DNA of 9,115 bases from CAWHQZ01 sp963831645 (GTDB lineage: Bacteria > Pseudomonadota > Alphaproteobacteria > Rhizobiales > Aestuariivirgaceae), in NCBI GenBank assembly GCA_963831645.1, contig CAWHQZ010000010.1, forward strand, positions 1 to 9,115, written 5' to 3'. Below are positions 1-6,454 of this stretch, piece after piece. Position 1 is the first letter of the stretch; each line of letters begins with the position of its first letter. Position numbers and translations under genes: made by a program. The notes beneath the pieces are model-generated. The model made no database searches. It worked only from the letters and a program-made list of their open reading frames with translations, and was not told where the DNA came from.

Positions 1-2
1 GA

Positions 3-594
3 CCGATCCGCGGTGACACCGATCGCTACGTCGGCTGGGCGCCCCTGCCGCCGGACTGGGATGACGACGATGACGATGTCGACGTGGACGTATCGGTATC
101 CTTCAACACCGTACCCGACGTCTACTGGCAGGTCGTCCCCTTCAACGCTTTCCTATCGGTTGACCTTTCCGACCACGTCGTCCGCGATCGCGAACGCGTC
201 CACGAGGTTGGAAGAGCAGCAATTCATGACCGAAGAACAGCCGGTGAAGAAGAAAAAGAGGAAGATCGTTCAGAGGGATCAACAAGGTGAGTAGCCGGCC
301 GCCACGGCAACTCAGCAGCAGGAGGCTCCAGCCGAGGAGCGCGCCGCCTCCGCAGGCTGTTGACCTTCCTCAGCCTCCTGAACAGCCTTCCTCTTTTTCT
401 TCTTCAGCGGCTGTTCTTGGTACGGCGCGGCGAGCCTACTGTCGTGCACATCGAAAACAACGTTGTCGTCAACAACTTCGTCGACATCGACGTTATCGAG
501 GAGAGGACCAACAAGAAGGTCGTGGTGCATGAACGGAGACGGGCAAGCCGAATCCCTGGATCCGGAGGTTCAGGATTGCGCTCAAGCTAGCTAG
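3..594 (+). pseudogene. 3' part of a DUF6600-like protein gene, rearranged
   Basis: The window opens inside a reading frame (frame 3) encoding RYVGWAPLPPDWDDDD and then DVYWQVVPFNAFLSVDLSDHVV. The GWAPLPP motif and the following aromatic-rich stretch are typical, from memory, of DUF6600-type secreted proteins of alphaproteobacteria, whose function is unknown. The frame stops at 288-290. A second stretch in the same frame, about 436-531, reads TVVHIENNVVVNNFVDIDV and resembles the valine/asparagine-rich continuation of such proteins. A tail DPEVQDCAQAS lies in frame 1 at 559-591, with stop TAG 592-594 inside the IS end. Between the two main stretches sits an inverted-repeat segment (229-422) that breaks the frame. 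I infer one gene broken by an inversion or insertion, at least one frameshift, and the IS at its end. The 5' part is outside the window. An alternative is several overlapping non-coding fragments. Confidence 0.5.
229..422. repeat. 45-bp imperfect inverted repeat with ~105-bp spacer
   Basis: The left arm (229-273) and right arm (379-422) are near-perfect reverse complements: about 41 of 45 positions match, with one single-base indel. Both arms, read outward to inward, encode a lysine-rich stretch: EEQPVKKKKRKIVQ on the plus strand and QEQPLKKKKRKAVQ on the minus strand. The spacer contains no obvious gene. The arrangement lies exactly where the DUF6600-like reading frame is lost. It may be an inverted partial duplication of the lysine/glutamine-rich 3' coding region, or a small MITE-like insertion. 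The sequence alone cannot decide between these. Confidence 0.7.
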
Positions 595-611
595 TTTCTG
601 TCGCGAAACGC
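586..611 (+). repeat. Left terminal inverted repeat of the IS
   Basis: This 26-bp sequence begins GCTAGCTAGTTTCTG and is a perfect reverse complement of 2661-2686. Homology stops at both sides: 612 and 2660 do not pair, nor do 585 and 2687. The first ten bases are CTAG-based and self-palindromic. Confidence 0.92.
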
Positions 612-663
612 AAAATAGCCTGCAGATTCGGGAACTTTTGCAGTTTTTCTGTATGGATTTGTG

Positions 664-694
664 TTGACGATGCATGTGTGTTATGGTACACACG
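664..694 (+). promoter_or_regulatory. Putative IS promoter with short palindrome
   Basis: A TTGACG hexamer (664-669) resembles a -35 box. The hexamer TACACA 17 bp further on is only a weak -10 match. Overlapping it is an inverted repeat, ATGTGTG with CACACGT around an 8-nt centre (674-694), with one mismatch. Its position just before the DUF6788 gene start would suit transcriptional control of the two IS genes. This is inference from spacing and symmetry only. Confidence 0.3.
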
Positions 695-698
695 TCAG

Positions 699-1043
699 AT
701 GAACAGGAACGAATCGCCTTCCGATGTGACGGACTGGCTGGCGGCCCGGTCGGCTGACATCTGGCCGGCCGCTCTGGGCTCGCTCAGCCTGCGCCGCAGC
801 CCGTGCATACGCGACAATTGCCCGGCCTGTCTGTCGGGCGAGCAGCACCGCAGCTACGTCCTCTACGGGCGCGTGAAGGGGCGGCGCTTCTCGGTTTACG
901 TTCCCGACGAGCTGGCGGCTGAGGTGCGCCGCTGTCTGGACAACGGGCGGGCTCTGCAGGAGCTGCTGCATGAGGCTGCGGCGCGCTATGTCAAGGCTCT
1001 GAAGCGCCAGCGGGCGAAGGCCACCGGCAGGGGAGGGCGCTGA
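699..1043 (+). CDS. DUF6788-family small protein, transposase partner
   Basis: The protein is 114 residues from ATG 699, or 121 if the GTG at 678 is used. ATG 699 is preferred because the GTG lies inside the putative promoter and palindrome; neither start has a clear ribosome binding site. A cysteine-containing segment CIRDNCPACLSGEQHRSYVL is followed by a basic, strand-forming stretch (GRVKGRRFSVYVPDEL) and a helical, basic C-terminus. The CPAC...YVP layout matches my recollection of DUF6788, a family commonly found just upstream of transposases. The molecular role is unknown; nucleic-acid binding through a small zinc-binding knuckle is possible but unproven. Its stop is 3 nt before the transposase start, so the two are almost certainly co-transcribed and translationally linked. 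Confidence 0.75.
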   Translation: MNRNESPSDVTDWLAARSADIWPAALGSLSLRRSPCIRDNCPACLSGEQHRSYVLYGRVKGRRFSVYVPDELAAEVRRCLDNGRALQELLHEAAARYVKALKRQRAKATGRGGR

Positions 1044-1046
1044 GCC

Positions 1047-2456
1047 GTGCCGCGAGAAGCGCAGCCGCAGATCAGCTTTGCCGACTGGGAGTTGATGCGC
1101 CAGGGGCTGGCTGTGGAGCCGGTGCTGCAGGCGATCGCCGACTTTCTCGATGACCACGCAGCGATGATCGAGACGATCCGCGGCGATCTGCGGCGGGGTC
1201 TGAAGAACCCCGATACCGGTCGCAACGGCTTGACTGCGCAGCAGGTGCTGCGCTCGCTGATCTTGATGCGGGTCAAGAACTGGGACTATCGCGAGCTGCG
1301 CGAGCGGATCACCGACGGCTATACGCTGCGCCGGTTCACGGACTTCCACTGCCGGCCGGTGCCCAAGCATGATGCCTTCAATCGCGGCTTCAACCGGCTG
1401 ACCCCGCAAACCCTCCGGGCCGTCAACGACCTGGTGGTTCAGGCGGCGGTTGATCTTGGCCTGGAGGACGGCGCCAGGCTCAGGGTCGATACCACGGTGG
1501 TGCAAACCGACATTCATCACCCCACCGACAGCACCTTATTATGGGATGCGGTGCGCGTCGTCACCCGCCTCGTCGGCCGGCTCGCCGAAGCGCTCAAGTG
1601 CCGGCGGTTCAAGGGTTTTTGCGACCGCACCCGTTCGGCGCGGCGGCGGATGCAGGAAATCCAGCGCCTGACGGCAAGGCAGCGCCACGACCAGCAGATC
1701 GGGAAGTATCGCGAGCTCATCGGCATCGCCGGGGAGGTCGTCAGCAGCGCCCGACGGGTGCTCGAGAAGACCGCCCCGGAGCGCGGCAAGGATGGGCTTG
1801 CCGACCTGGCCATCGCGGAAATCCGCACCGAGATCGAACACTACTGCGGCCTTGCTGACCGGGTCATCGATCAGGCGCGCCGCCGGGTGCTGGACGGCGA
1901 GCAGGTTGCCAACGCCGAGAAGATCTATTCGATCTTCGAGCCCCATACCGATCTGATCAAACGCGGCAAGGTGCAAACCCCGGTCGAGTTCGGCCACAAG
2001 GTGTTCCTGGCCGAGAGCGCGCACGGCCTGATCACCCAGTATGAGGTGCTGCGGGGAAACCCCTCTGACGAGGTCCACGTGGCGCCCTCCCTGCAGCGCC
2101 ACCGGCAAGCCTTTGGCCGAGCCCCGCAACTGTATGGCTCGGATCGCGGCTTCTTCAGTGAGCCAAACGTCACCGCGTGCACCCACGACGGCGTCAAGGT
2201 GGTGTGCATTCCCCAGCGCGGCGGCAGGAAAACTCCCGAGCGCCAAGCACACGAGAAGAGCCGACCGTTCAAGAAAGGTCAGCGCTTCCGAGCCGGTATC
2301 GAGGGGCGTATCTCGGTCCTGTTCCGCGGTCGCGGCATGAAGCGCTGCCTCGCCGAGGGGGCCGAGCGCTTCGAGTTGTTGGTTGCGGCGGCCGTCCTCG
2401 CCAACAACCTCATGAACATTGCGGCGTTGCTGACCAGGCGATCATCTCGTAAATGA
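1047..2456 (+). CDS. ISNCY-like DDE transposase, 469 aa
   Basis: Translation starts at GTG 1047, preceded by a good Shine-Dalgarno-like AGGGGAGGG at 1028-1037 that lies inside the end of the DUF6788 gene. The N-terminal ~110 residues are helical (LTAQQVLRSLILMRVKNWDYRELRERI) and resemble the DUF772-like region of IS5/IS1182-related transposases. The RNase H-like core follows: RVDTTVVQTDIHHPTDSTL carries the first aspartate (D148), LYGSDRGFFS the second (D366), and AGIEGRISVLFRGRGMKRC the glutamate (E419). A conserved TPVEFGHKVFLAES strand lies at 311-324. An arginine-rich helical insertion of about 150 residues sits between the first aspartate and that strand. No frameshift or missing catalytic residue is seen. 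The enzyme would cut and join the 26-bp ends. High-GC codon use sets it apart from the AT-richer glycosyltransferase gene downstream. Confidence 0.92.
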   Translation: MPREAQPQISFADWELMRQGLAVEPVLQAIADFLDDHAAMIETIRGDLRRGLKNPDTGRNGLTAQQVLRSLILMRVKNWDYRELRERITDGYTLRRFTDFHCRPVPKHDAFNRGFNRLTPQTLRAVNDLVVQAAVDLGLEDGARLRVDTTVVQTDIHHPTDSTLLWDAVRVVTRLVGRLAEALKCRRFKGFCDRTRSARRRMQEIQRLTARQRHDQQIGKYRELIGIAGEVVSSARRVLEKTAPERGKDGLADLAIAEIRTEIEHYCGLADRVIDQARRRVLDGEQVANAEKIYSIFEPHTDLIKRGKVQTPVEFGHKVFLAESAHGLITQYEVLRGNPSDEVHVAPSLQRHRQAFGRAPQLYGSDRGFFSEPNVTACTHDGVKVVCIPQRGGRKTPERQAHEKSRPFKKGQRFRAGIEGRISVLFRGRGMKRCLAEGAERFELLVAAAVLANNLMNIAALLTRRSSRK

Positions 2457-2660
2457 AAAGCAAGCTGACGCCATTGTATCAGTCGTCGCCTCGCCGCCGA
2501 CAAGAACCGGCCGCGCCTCAGCGTCACTCCTGACTACAAATCTCCCACTCCATCCCAACTTCGTGGCAAATCGACCCACGCAGCGCGTGCAAATCCCAGC
2601 TTGCCCGGTAAACTTGTGCCCGGCTTATCGGAACAATCGTACGGTCCCGTGCAAACCGAG

Positions 2661-2686
2661 GCGTTTCGCGACAGAAACTAGCTAGC
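2661..2686 (-). repeat. Right terminal inverted repeat of the IS
   Basis: Perfect 26-bp inverted match to 586-611, ending ...AGAAACTAGCTAGC. Its last four bases (TAGC) overlap the first bases of a 28-bp direct repeat that continues outside the IS, which helps locate the original target sequence. Confidence 0.92.
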
Positions 2687-2799
2687 CAAGGGCTTCGCCC
2701 TTGATATCCCAAAGCGCGCGACAACACCCTCAAACGAGAACAAAATTCTCGTTACGGTCACCATAACGGTCTAACCAAGTGCTTTGCCCTTGATATCCC
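2683..2799. repeat. 28-bp direct repeat pair with REP-like palindromes
   Basis: The sequence at 2683-2710 recurs at 2772-2799 with 25 of 28 matches; both end in GCCCTTGATATCCC. The first copy contains a perfect hairpin, AAGGGC-TTC-GCCCTT (2689-2703). Between the copies are AACGAGAA-caaaa-TTCTCGTT (2733-2753) and a 19-bp near-perfect palindrome CGTTACGGTCACCATAACG (2750-2768). No protein is encoded. The density of palindromes suggests REP-like repeats, which many insertion sequences target. Confidence 0.6.
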
Positions 2800-2850
2800 T
2801 TCGTCCCGTGGGGGGCTAGAACGCGGAGAAGAAGCGGCACTATCCTGCTG

Positions 2851-3197
2851 ATGTTTGATCTACCGGAGGCCGCTCATGAACTCTTCTACAAACACCACAA
2901 GGACAGCATTCGTTGGCATTGTTGTTGTTTTGATCGGATTTGCTGAATGGATCGATTCAGCCGTTCCAGCAGCCGGAGCGCGTCGTTGGCTTCTTCAACA
3001 CCTATCGGAAGCTATACCCGGTGAGCCGGCACACGCTGCGCAATATTGCCGAGCAGTTTCAACATTGGCTGAAAGGTTGGTCAGAGAAGCGGAACATCCC
3101 GCTGATGGAGGCTCCGGTGGAAGCCATTTTTCGCCTGTCGAGCCATTCTTATAAGGTTTGGGCAGGACTTTCGTCAGCATGTCCATACATTGCTTAG
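2851..3197 (+). pseudogene. Frameshifted, truncated conserved protein of unknown function
   Basis: From ATG 2851, frame 1 reads MFDLPEAAHELFYKHHKDSI and continues to DRIC, then hits a TGA at about 2942. Frame 3 immediately takes over with LLNGSIQPFQQPERVVGFFN and runs through YRKLYPVSRHTLRNIAEQF and KRNIPLMEAPVE to about 3122. Adding one T to the run at 2938-2940 would join the two as DRILLNG, so a 1-nt deletion is the likely lesion. After EAPVE the similarity I recognise ends and the frame closes at 3197, so the gene is also truncated. The sequence resembles a family of longer uncharacterised proteins that I recall from alphaproteobacteria, often near mobile elements. I cannot name a function. 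Confidence 0.55.
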
Positions 3198-3277
3198 CGC
3201 ATCTGACCGATCGAGTCCGCTGATCACTTGCTTAGTAATCGATCTGACCGTTGCACAGCTGGTGCTCGCGCCCGCCT

Positions 3278-3378
3278 TCATGGTTGCTCTACCACATAGA
3301 TATCGTCTGCCGGCAATCCGGCATGAAATCGCTCATACATTACCGTGTATGCAGCTTCCATATTTCTTGTGTAGCGCT
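3278..3378 (-). pseudogene. Out-of-frame C-terminal tail of the glycosyltransferase
   Basis: Directly downstream of the premature stop of the glycosyltransferase gene (TAA, 3381-3379 on the minus strand), another minus-strand frame reads KRYTRNMEAAYTVMYERF and then HAGLPADDIYVVEQP before TGA at 3280-3278. This is the expected end of bacterial OGT/SPINDLY-type proteins (LFD...MEAAY..MYERY..GLP...I.V). A 1-nt indel around 3379-3383 therefore splits the tail from the main ORF. The original gene most likely ran continuously from 5235 to 3278. Confidence 0.8.
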
Positions 3379-5235
3379 TTAGTCGAACAGCGGCGTGATC
3401 AAGCGATTGTGGGCGAGCTTCTCTTTTATTGCCTGGAGTTTAGGAGGATTTCTAGCTAACTCTACGGCTGCCGCCTGATAATCCTCTGTTGATGTTTTGA
3501 TTAACTCCGGGAGACCAATCGCATTCAATACGCTTGCCGCAACTCGCCCTGCAAACGCTTCGCCAATTTGTGTCAAGACCGGCATACCCATCCATAATGC
3601 CTCACTGGCGGTGGTGTGTGCGTTGCACGGAAGTGTGTCGAGAAACAGATCCGCCAATCGATGGCGCGCAAGGTGGTCTTTCAACGGCATTTTCGGCGCG
3701 AACACAAGACGACTGGAGTCGATACCCCGCCGTGCAGCTTCCTGCTGAAGATTATGAGCTGCGCAATCACTATTTTTTAACAACCAGAGAATGCTCCCAT
3801 CAACCTCACAAAGTATCCTCATCCACGTATCAAATACCTGGGGCGTAATTTTGTACGTTTGATTAAAGCAACAGTAAACAAAAGCATTATCGGGAAGCCC
3901 AAACTCCACGCGCGAGAATATCCTCTCGGATGACTGGCGTTTTCGATCGTTTGGCTGATACGTGTGCGGAAGATAGACGATCTTTTCTGTAAAGAACGCC
4001 TGGTTTGCGGGTGGTATCAGGATCCGATCACCAATGATGTAGTCATGATATTCAGACCCCATCGAGCCCGCGCAACCCAAATAGTTCACTTGAATCGGAG
4101 CCGCGCGCCATGAAAAGATGCCAGCCCTATTCTCTGGCGTGAAACCCGCAAGATCAACGACGATGTCGACACCTTCATCTCGGGCGCTCTTCGCTATCGC
4201 TTCATCGGAAAGGTCTCGTAGATCTTGGAATTTGTCGAAAGTACTCAACATCCGCGAGTGCATTTCATCGTGCGTTGCAGGTCCAAAGGAAAAGGCTTTG
4301 ACCTCGAATTGTTTGCGATCATGGAGTTCTATCAGTTCCGCCAGCAAGGCCGAAGTGGCGTGATTGCGGAACTCGGGTGAGAAATAGCCAAGAGTGATTT
4401 TTTGGGATCTAGCGCGGCGATTGCTTGTGTAGAACGCTGGCTTGGTCGCCGCCTTCTTGGCTGCATACGATTTAGCAGCCTTCAAAAGCAACTCCTGGGA
4501 TTCAATGATGCTCAAAAGGATGAAGGGATCAAATACATCCTCTCCGCGTTTCACTCCGTTAGTGATCGCTTTGACTGCTTGACTTCTATCCGTCCAGTCA
4601 CACAATTTACTCTTCAAGTGTAGTAAACCTAGCCCGCTATCCCCTAACGCTGGCTTTAGCCTAATTCCCATTTGATAACTTGATAATGCTTCCTCTCCGC
4701 GATTGAGTTTTAGCAAAGTTGAGGATCGATTAATAAATGCCCCCGCATAGTCTGGCTTCAGAGCAAGCGCTTTGTCGTAGCTGGCTAGAGCCTCGTCCAA
4801 TCGCCTAAGCTCTTTCAGCACATTGCCACGATTGTTATAGGCCTCAGCATGGTCGGGCTTCAGCGCAATCGCCTTATCGTAGTTGGATAGCGCCTCGTCC
4901 AGTCGCCTGAGTCCGTTAAGCGCATTGCCAAGATTCACATAGGCTGCCGGCTCACGCGGGTCAGTACGGATCGCTCTGCTGATCAACTGAACCGATTGCG
5001 ATAGGTGGCCTAACTGATAGGCAACGACACCCAGAAAATGCTGTGCTCCAACATGGACAGGTTGCTGGACCAAGATCCGCTCGTAAATCGCCTTCGCTTC
5101 CAGCAATCGCCCTTGCCGGTGCTTTGAAATTGCAACCTGAAAAAGCTTTTCCAAATCGAGCTGACCCCCTGCGCCTCCGCTCTGTCCGACAACACAAAAC
5201 TCGCACAACATCTGTCTGCGACAGACGTAATTCAA
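3379..5235 (-). CDS. TPR protein with O-GlcNAc-transferase-like (SPINDLY) domain
   Basis: The 618-residue product has about five tetratricopeptide repeats (residues 30-195; clear units around AAYVNLGNALNGLRRLDEAL and EAYNNRGNVLKELRRLDEAL). A glycosyltransferase family 41 catalytic region follows (about 279-618). Recognisable OGT motifs are GYFSPEFRNHATSALL (283-298, with the conserved histidine H292), FNQTYKI (457-463, lysine K462) and LFLDTLPCNAHTTASEALW (530-548, UDP-sugar binding). Such enzymes transfer a sugar from a UDP donor to serine/threonine of a target protein held by the TPRs; the target here is unknown. The TTG start at 5235 has AAAGGA just upstream; ATG 5211 is the alternative. 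The ORF ends prematurely at LITPLFD because of a frameshift, which removes the C-terminal ~34 residues. Base composition is visibly more AT-rich than the neighbours, suggesting separate acquisition. No partner gene is adjacent. Confidence 0.88.
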   Translation of the reverse strand: MNYVCRRQMLCEFCVVGQSGGAGGQLDLEKLFQVAISKHRQGRLLEAKAIYERILVQQPVHVGAQHFLGVVAYQLGHLSQSVQLISRAIRTDPREPAAYVNLGNALNGLRRLDEALSNYDKAIALKPDHAEAYNNRGNVLKELRRLDEALASYDKALALKPDYAGAFINRSSTLLKLNRGEEALSSYQMGIRLKPALGDSGLGLLHLKSKLCDWTDRSQAVKAITNGVKRGEDVFDPFILLSIIESQELLLKAAKSYAAKKAATKPAFYTSNRRARSQKITLGYFSPEFRNHATSALLAELIELHDRKQFEVKAFSFGPATHDEMHSRMLSTFDKFQDLRDLSDEAIAKSARDEGVDIVVDLAGFTPENRAGIFSWRAAPIQVNYLGCAGSMGSEYHDYIIGDRILIPPANQAFFTEKIVYLPHTYQPNDRKRQSSERIFSRVEFGLPDNAFVYCCFNQTYKITPQVFDTWMRILCEVDGSILWLLKNSDCAAHNLQQEAARRGIDSSRLVFAPKMPLKDHLARHRLADLFLDTLPCNAHTTASEALWMGMPVLTQIGEAFAGRVAASVLNAIGLPELIKTSTEDYQAAAVELARNPPKLQAIKEKLAHNRLITPLFD

Positions 5236-5308
5236 AACGTCCTTTGCTCAACAACTATCTGATTTCTCAAACGCTTGGATACTGCTTTTGGGGTTTTGTG
5301 GGCCAGGG

Positions 5309-5317
5309 TTATCCACA
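5309..5317 (+). promoter_or_regulatory. DnaA-box-like sequence TTATCCACA
   Basis: A perfect match to the classical DnaA box TTATCCACA lies in the ~130-nt gap (5236-5362) upstream of the glycosyltransferase gene. It is a single site: no second box, no iterons and no clear AT-rich unwinding tract were seen, so it does not define an origin. The rest of this gap holds a T/G-rich stretch and no gene. Confidence 0.3.
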
Positions 5318-5382
5318 GGTCATATATGCAAAAGTAGGGGTAAATTAATTCGACGCCAGGTAACTCGATGAAGAGCCAAGCT

Positions 5383-6030
5383 TTACATTTCCAGCGGGTC
5401 TAGGGGCGGTGATGCGGATTCTTTTCTGAGTTCAATCGTCTCCGAAAGCAGCTGTGCTGAACCAGATGGCACTGACCAGCCATGGCTACGGGTCCAGAGC
5501 TCGCACGCAACAGGAAGCGGGTTAATCTTCCGTTCGATCCACCAGGCTCGTTCATTGCCTTGGTCGTGCAGCTCGCGATGGTGCAGGTTACAGAGCGGCA
5601 CGGTGAACTCGTCGCTGACCTTGCGGCCTAGGGCATTGGGCTGGGTGAAGGTCAAATGATGGGCGTAGCTCGGCAGGCGGCCACAGATCAGGCAGGGTTG
5701 GTTGGTGACAAATTTCAGGTGGTCCGGGTTGCGCTGTCGCCTGGGCTCCGACCTGGGTAGCACGCTTTTGTCCACGAACGATGGTTTGGGGTCTGCCGGC
5801 AGGAAATCGTAGTTCACCTCCAATGGCTTTGAGGTTGCCGCACCCGGCGTGGTAGTCGCTGACGCCCCGTTCAACCGGCTAGATTGACTGGGTGGTGGTT
5901 CGGGGCTGCCCTTGTAGAGGGAGAGGCCGAAGGCATTGCCGAATATCGAAAGAGCTCTTTTGGTAGCATCGGTCTCAGCGGCCTTGGCAGCCAGCGCACG
6001 GGCTTCACCATGTGTTCGCCGTGGGGGCGG
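5383..6030 (-). pseudogene. Rad52-like protein, 5'-truncated copy 1 with HNH-like C-terminus
   Basis: The frame is open from just after a TAA at 6033-6031 to the stop at 5383, with no usable start before TTG 5874. It therefore lacks the N-terminal two-thirds of the Rad52 fold seen in copy 2. It begins with EARALAAKAAETDATKRALS, then SIFGNAFGLSLYKGS, the end of the Rad52/Rad22-type domain. A proline-rich linker and a Cys/His domain follow: CLICGRLPS..AHHL, then TVPLCNLHHRELH. In residues counted from TTG 5874 the likely metal ligands are C61, C64, C95 and H98/H99/H103, an HNH or DUF968-like pattern. An isolated C-terminal protein could still be made from TTG 5874 (163 aa), but no good ribosome binding site is evident. 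This copy has no frameshift within the shared region, unlike copy 2. Confidence 0.75.
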
Positions 6031-6060
6031 TTAACGTGAACGGCCGAGCCCACTTGGACC

Positions 6061-6434
6061 CCAGGACGCCCACCAGGCGCTAGGGACCCCACCGCGCGCC
6101 GAAATCCCGCAAGATGGCCGCTTTGTTCCGTGAGGCTGTTTGGTGTACTGGCAAATTACAGAGTTCCGGCAATCCGCGCGCGGCGCGTCCCCGGCCACTT
6201 TAGATTGACAGCGGCTGTAAGGACATCGTCCGATTGAGCTCTTTTTGGCATGTACGGGGGCGGATGGTCGCGGGTGTCGTTCGTGACAATGGGGCTACTC
6301 CGGGCGATAATTCTGATCGCTTTAGCTTCGTCCTAAAGTTGGTCCAAACCGCCCGCTGTCGATCCATAGCCCGTGAAATTCCTGTAGGAATCCGACCAGG
6401 ATGCAAGACCAGAAGTAGAGGATTTCGCCGTGAG
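6061..6434. other. Spacer between rad52-like copies, no gene recognised
   Basis: Short open frames exist on both strands (for example 6234-6443 plus and 6406-6200 minus), but they overlap each other and show no motif or ribosome binding site. I see no RNA gene or clear repeat here. The 5' end of copy 1 decays somewhere between about 6010 and 6060. Confidence 0.4.
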
Positions 6435-6454
6435 ACTCGATGAAGAGCGGAGCC

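Larger units (their letters stand above)
586..2686 (+). mobile_element. ISNCY-like insertion sequence, 2101 bp, two genes
   Basis: A pair of perfect 26-bp inverted repeats (586-611 and 2661-2686) brackets a DUF6788-type small gene and a DDE transposase, both on the plus strand and 3 nt apart. The element is high in GC and both genes are uninterrupted, so it may be functional. The outermost bases of both ends contain the palindrome CTAGCTAG, so the exact tips are ambiguous: this block could be part of the repeat or a duplicated target. About 200 bp between the transposase stop and the right end hold no convincing gene. Family assignment comes from the transposase sequence and its DUF6788 partner, a combination I associate with the ISNCY group; an IS1182-like assignment is the alternative. 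The IS lies at the 3' end of the DUF6600-like gene. Confidence 0.85.

Noticed and set aside
681..2252. Long minus-strand open frames (279 and 237 codons) across the IS
   Set aside because: They are antisense to the DUF6788 and transposase genes, have no motif, and are expected from GC-rich codon bias.
3200..3250. Short direct repeat ATCTGACCG (about 3200 and 3242)
   Set aside because: It has nine bases and only two copies, so chance is a sufficient explanation; no attachment-site or CRISPR context.
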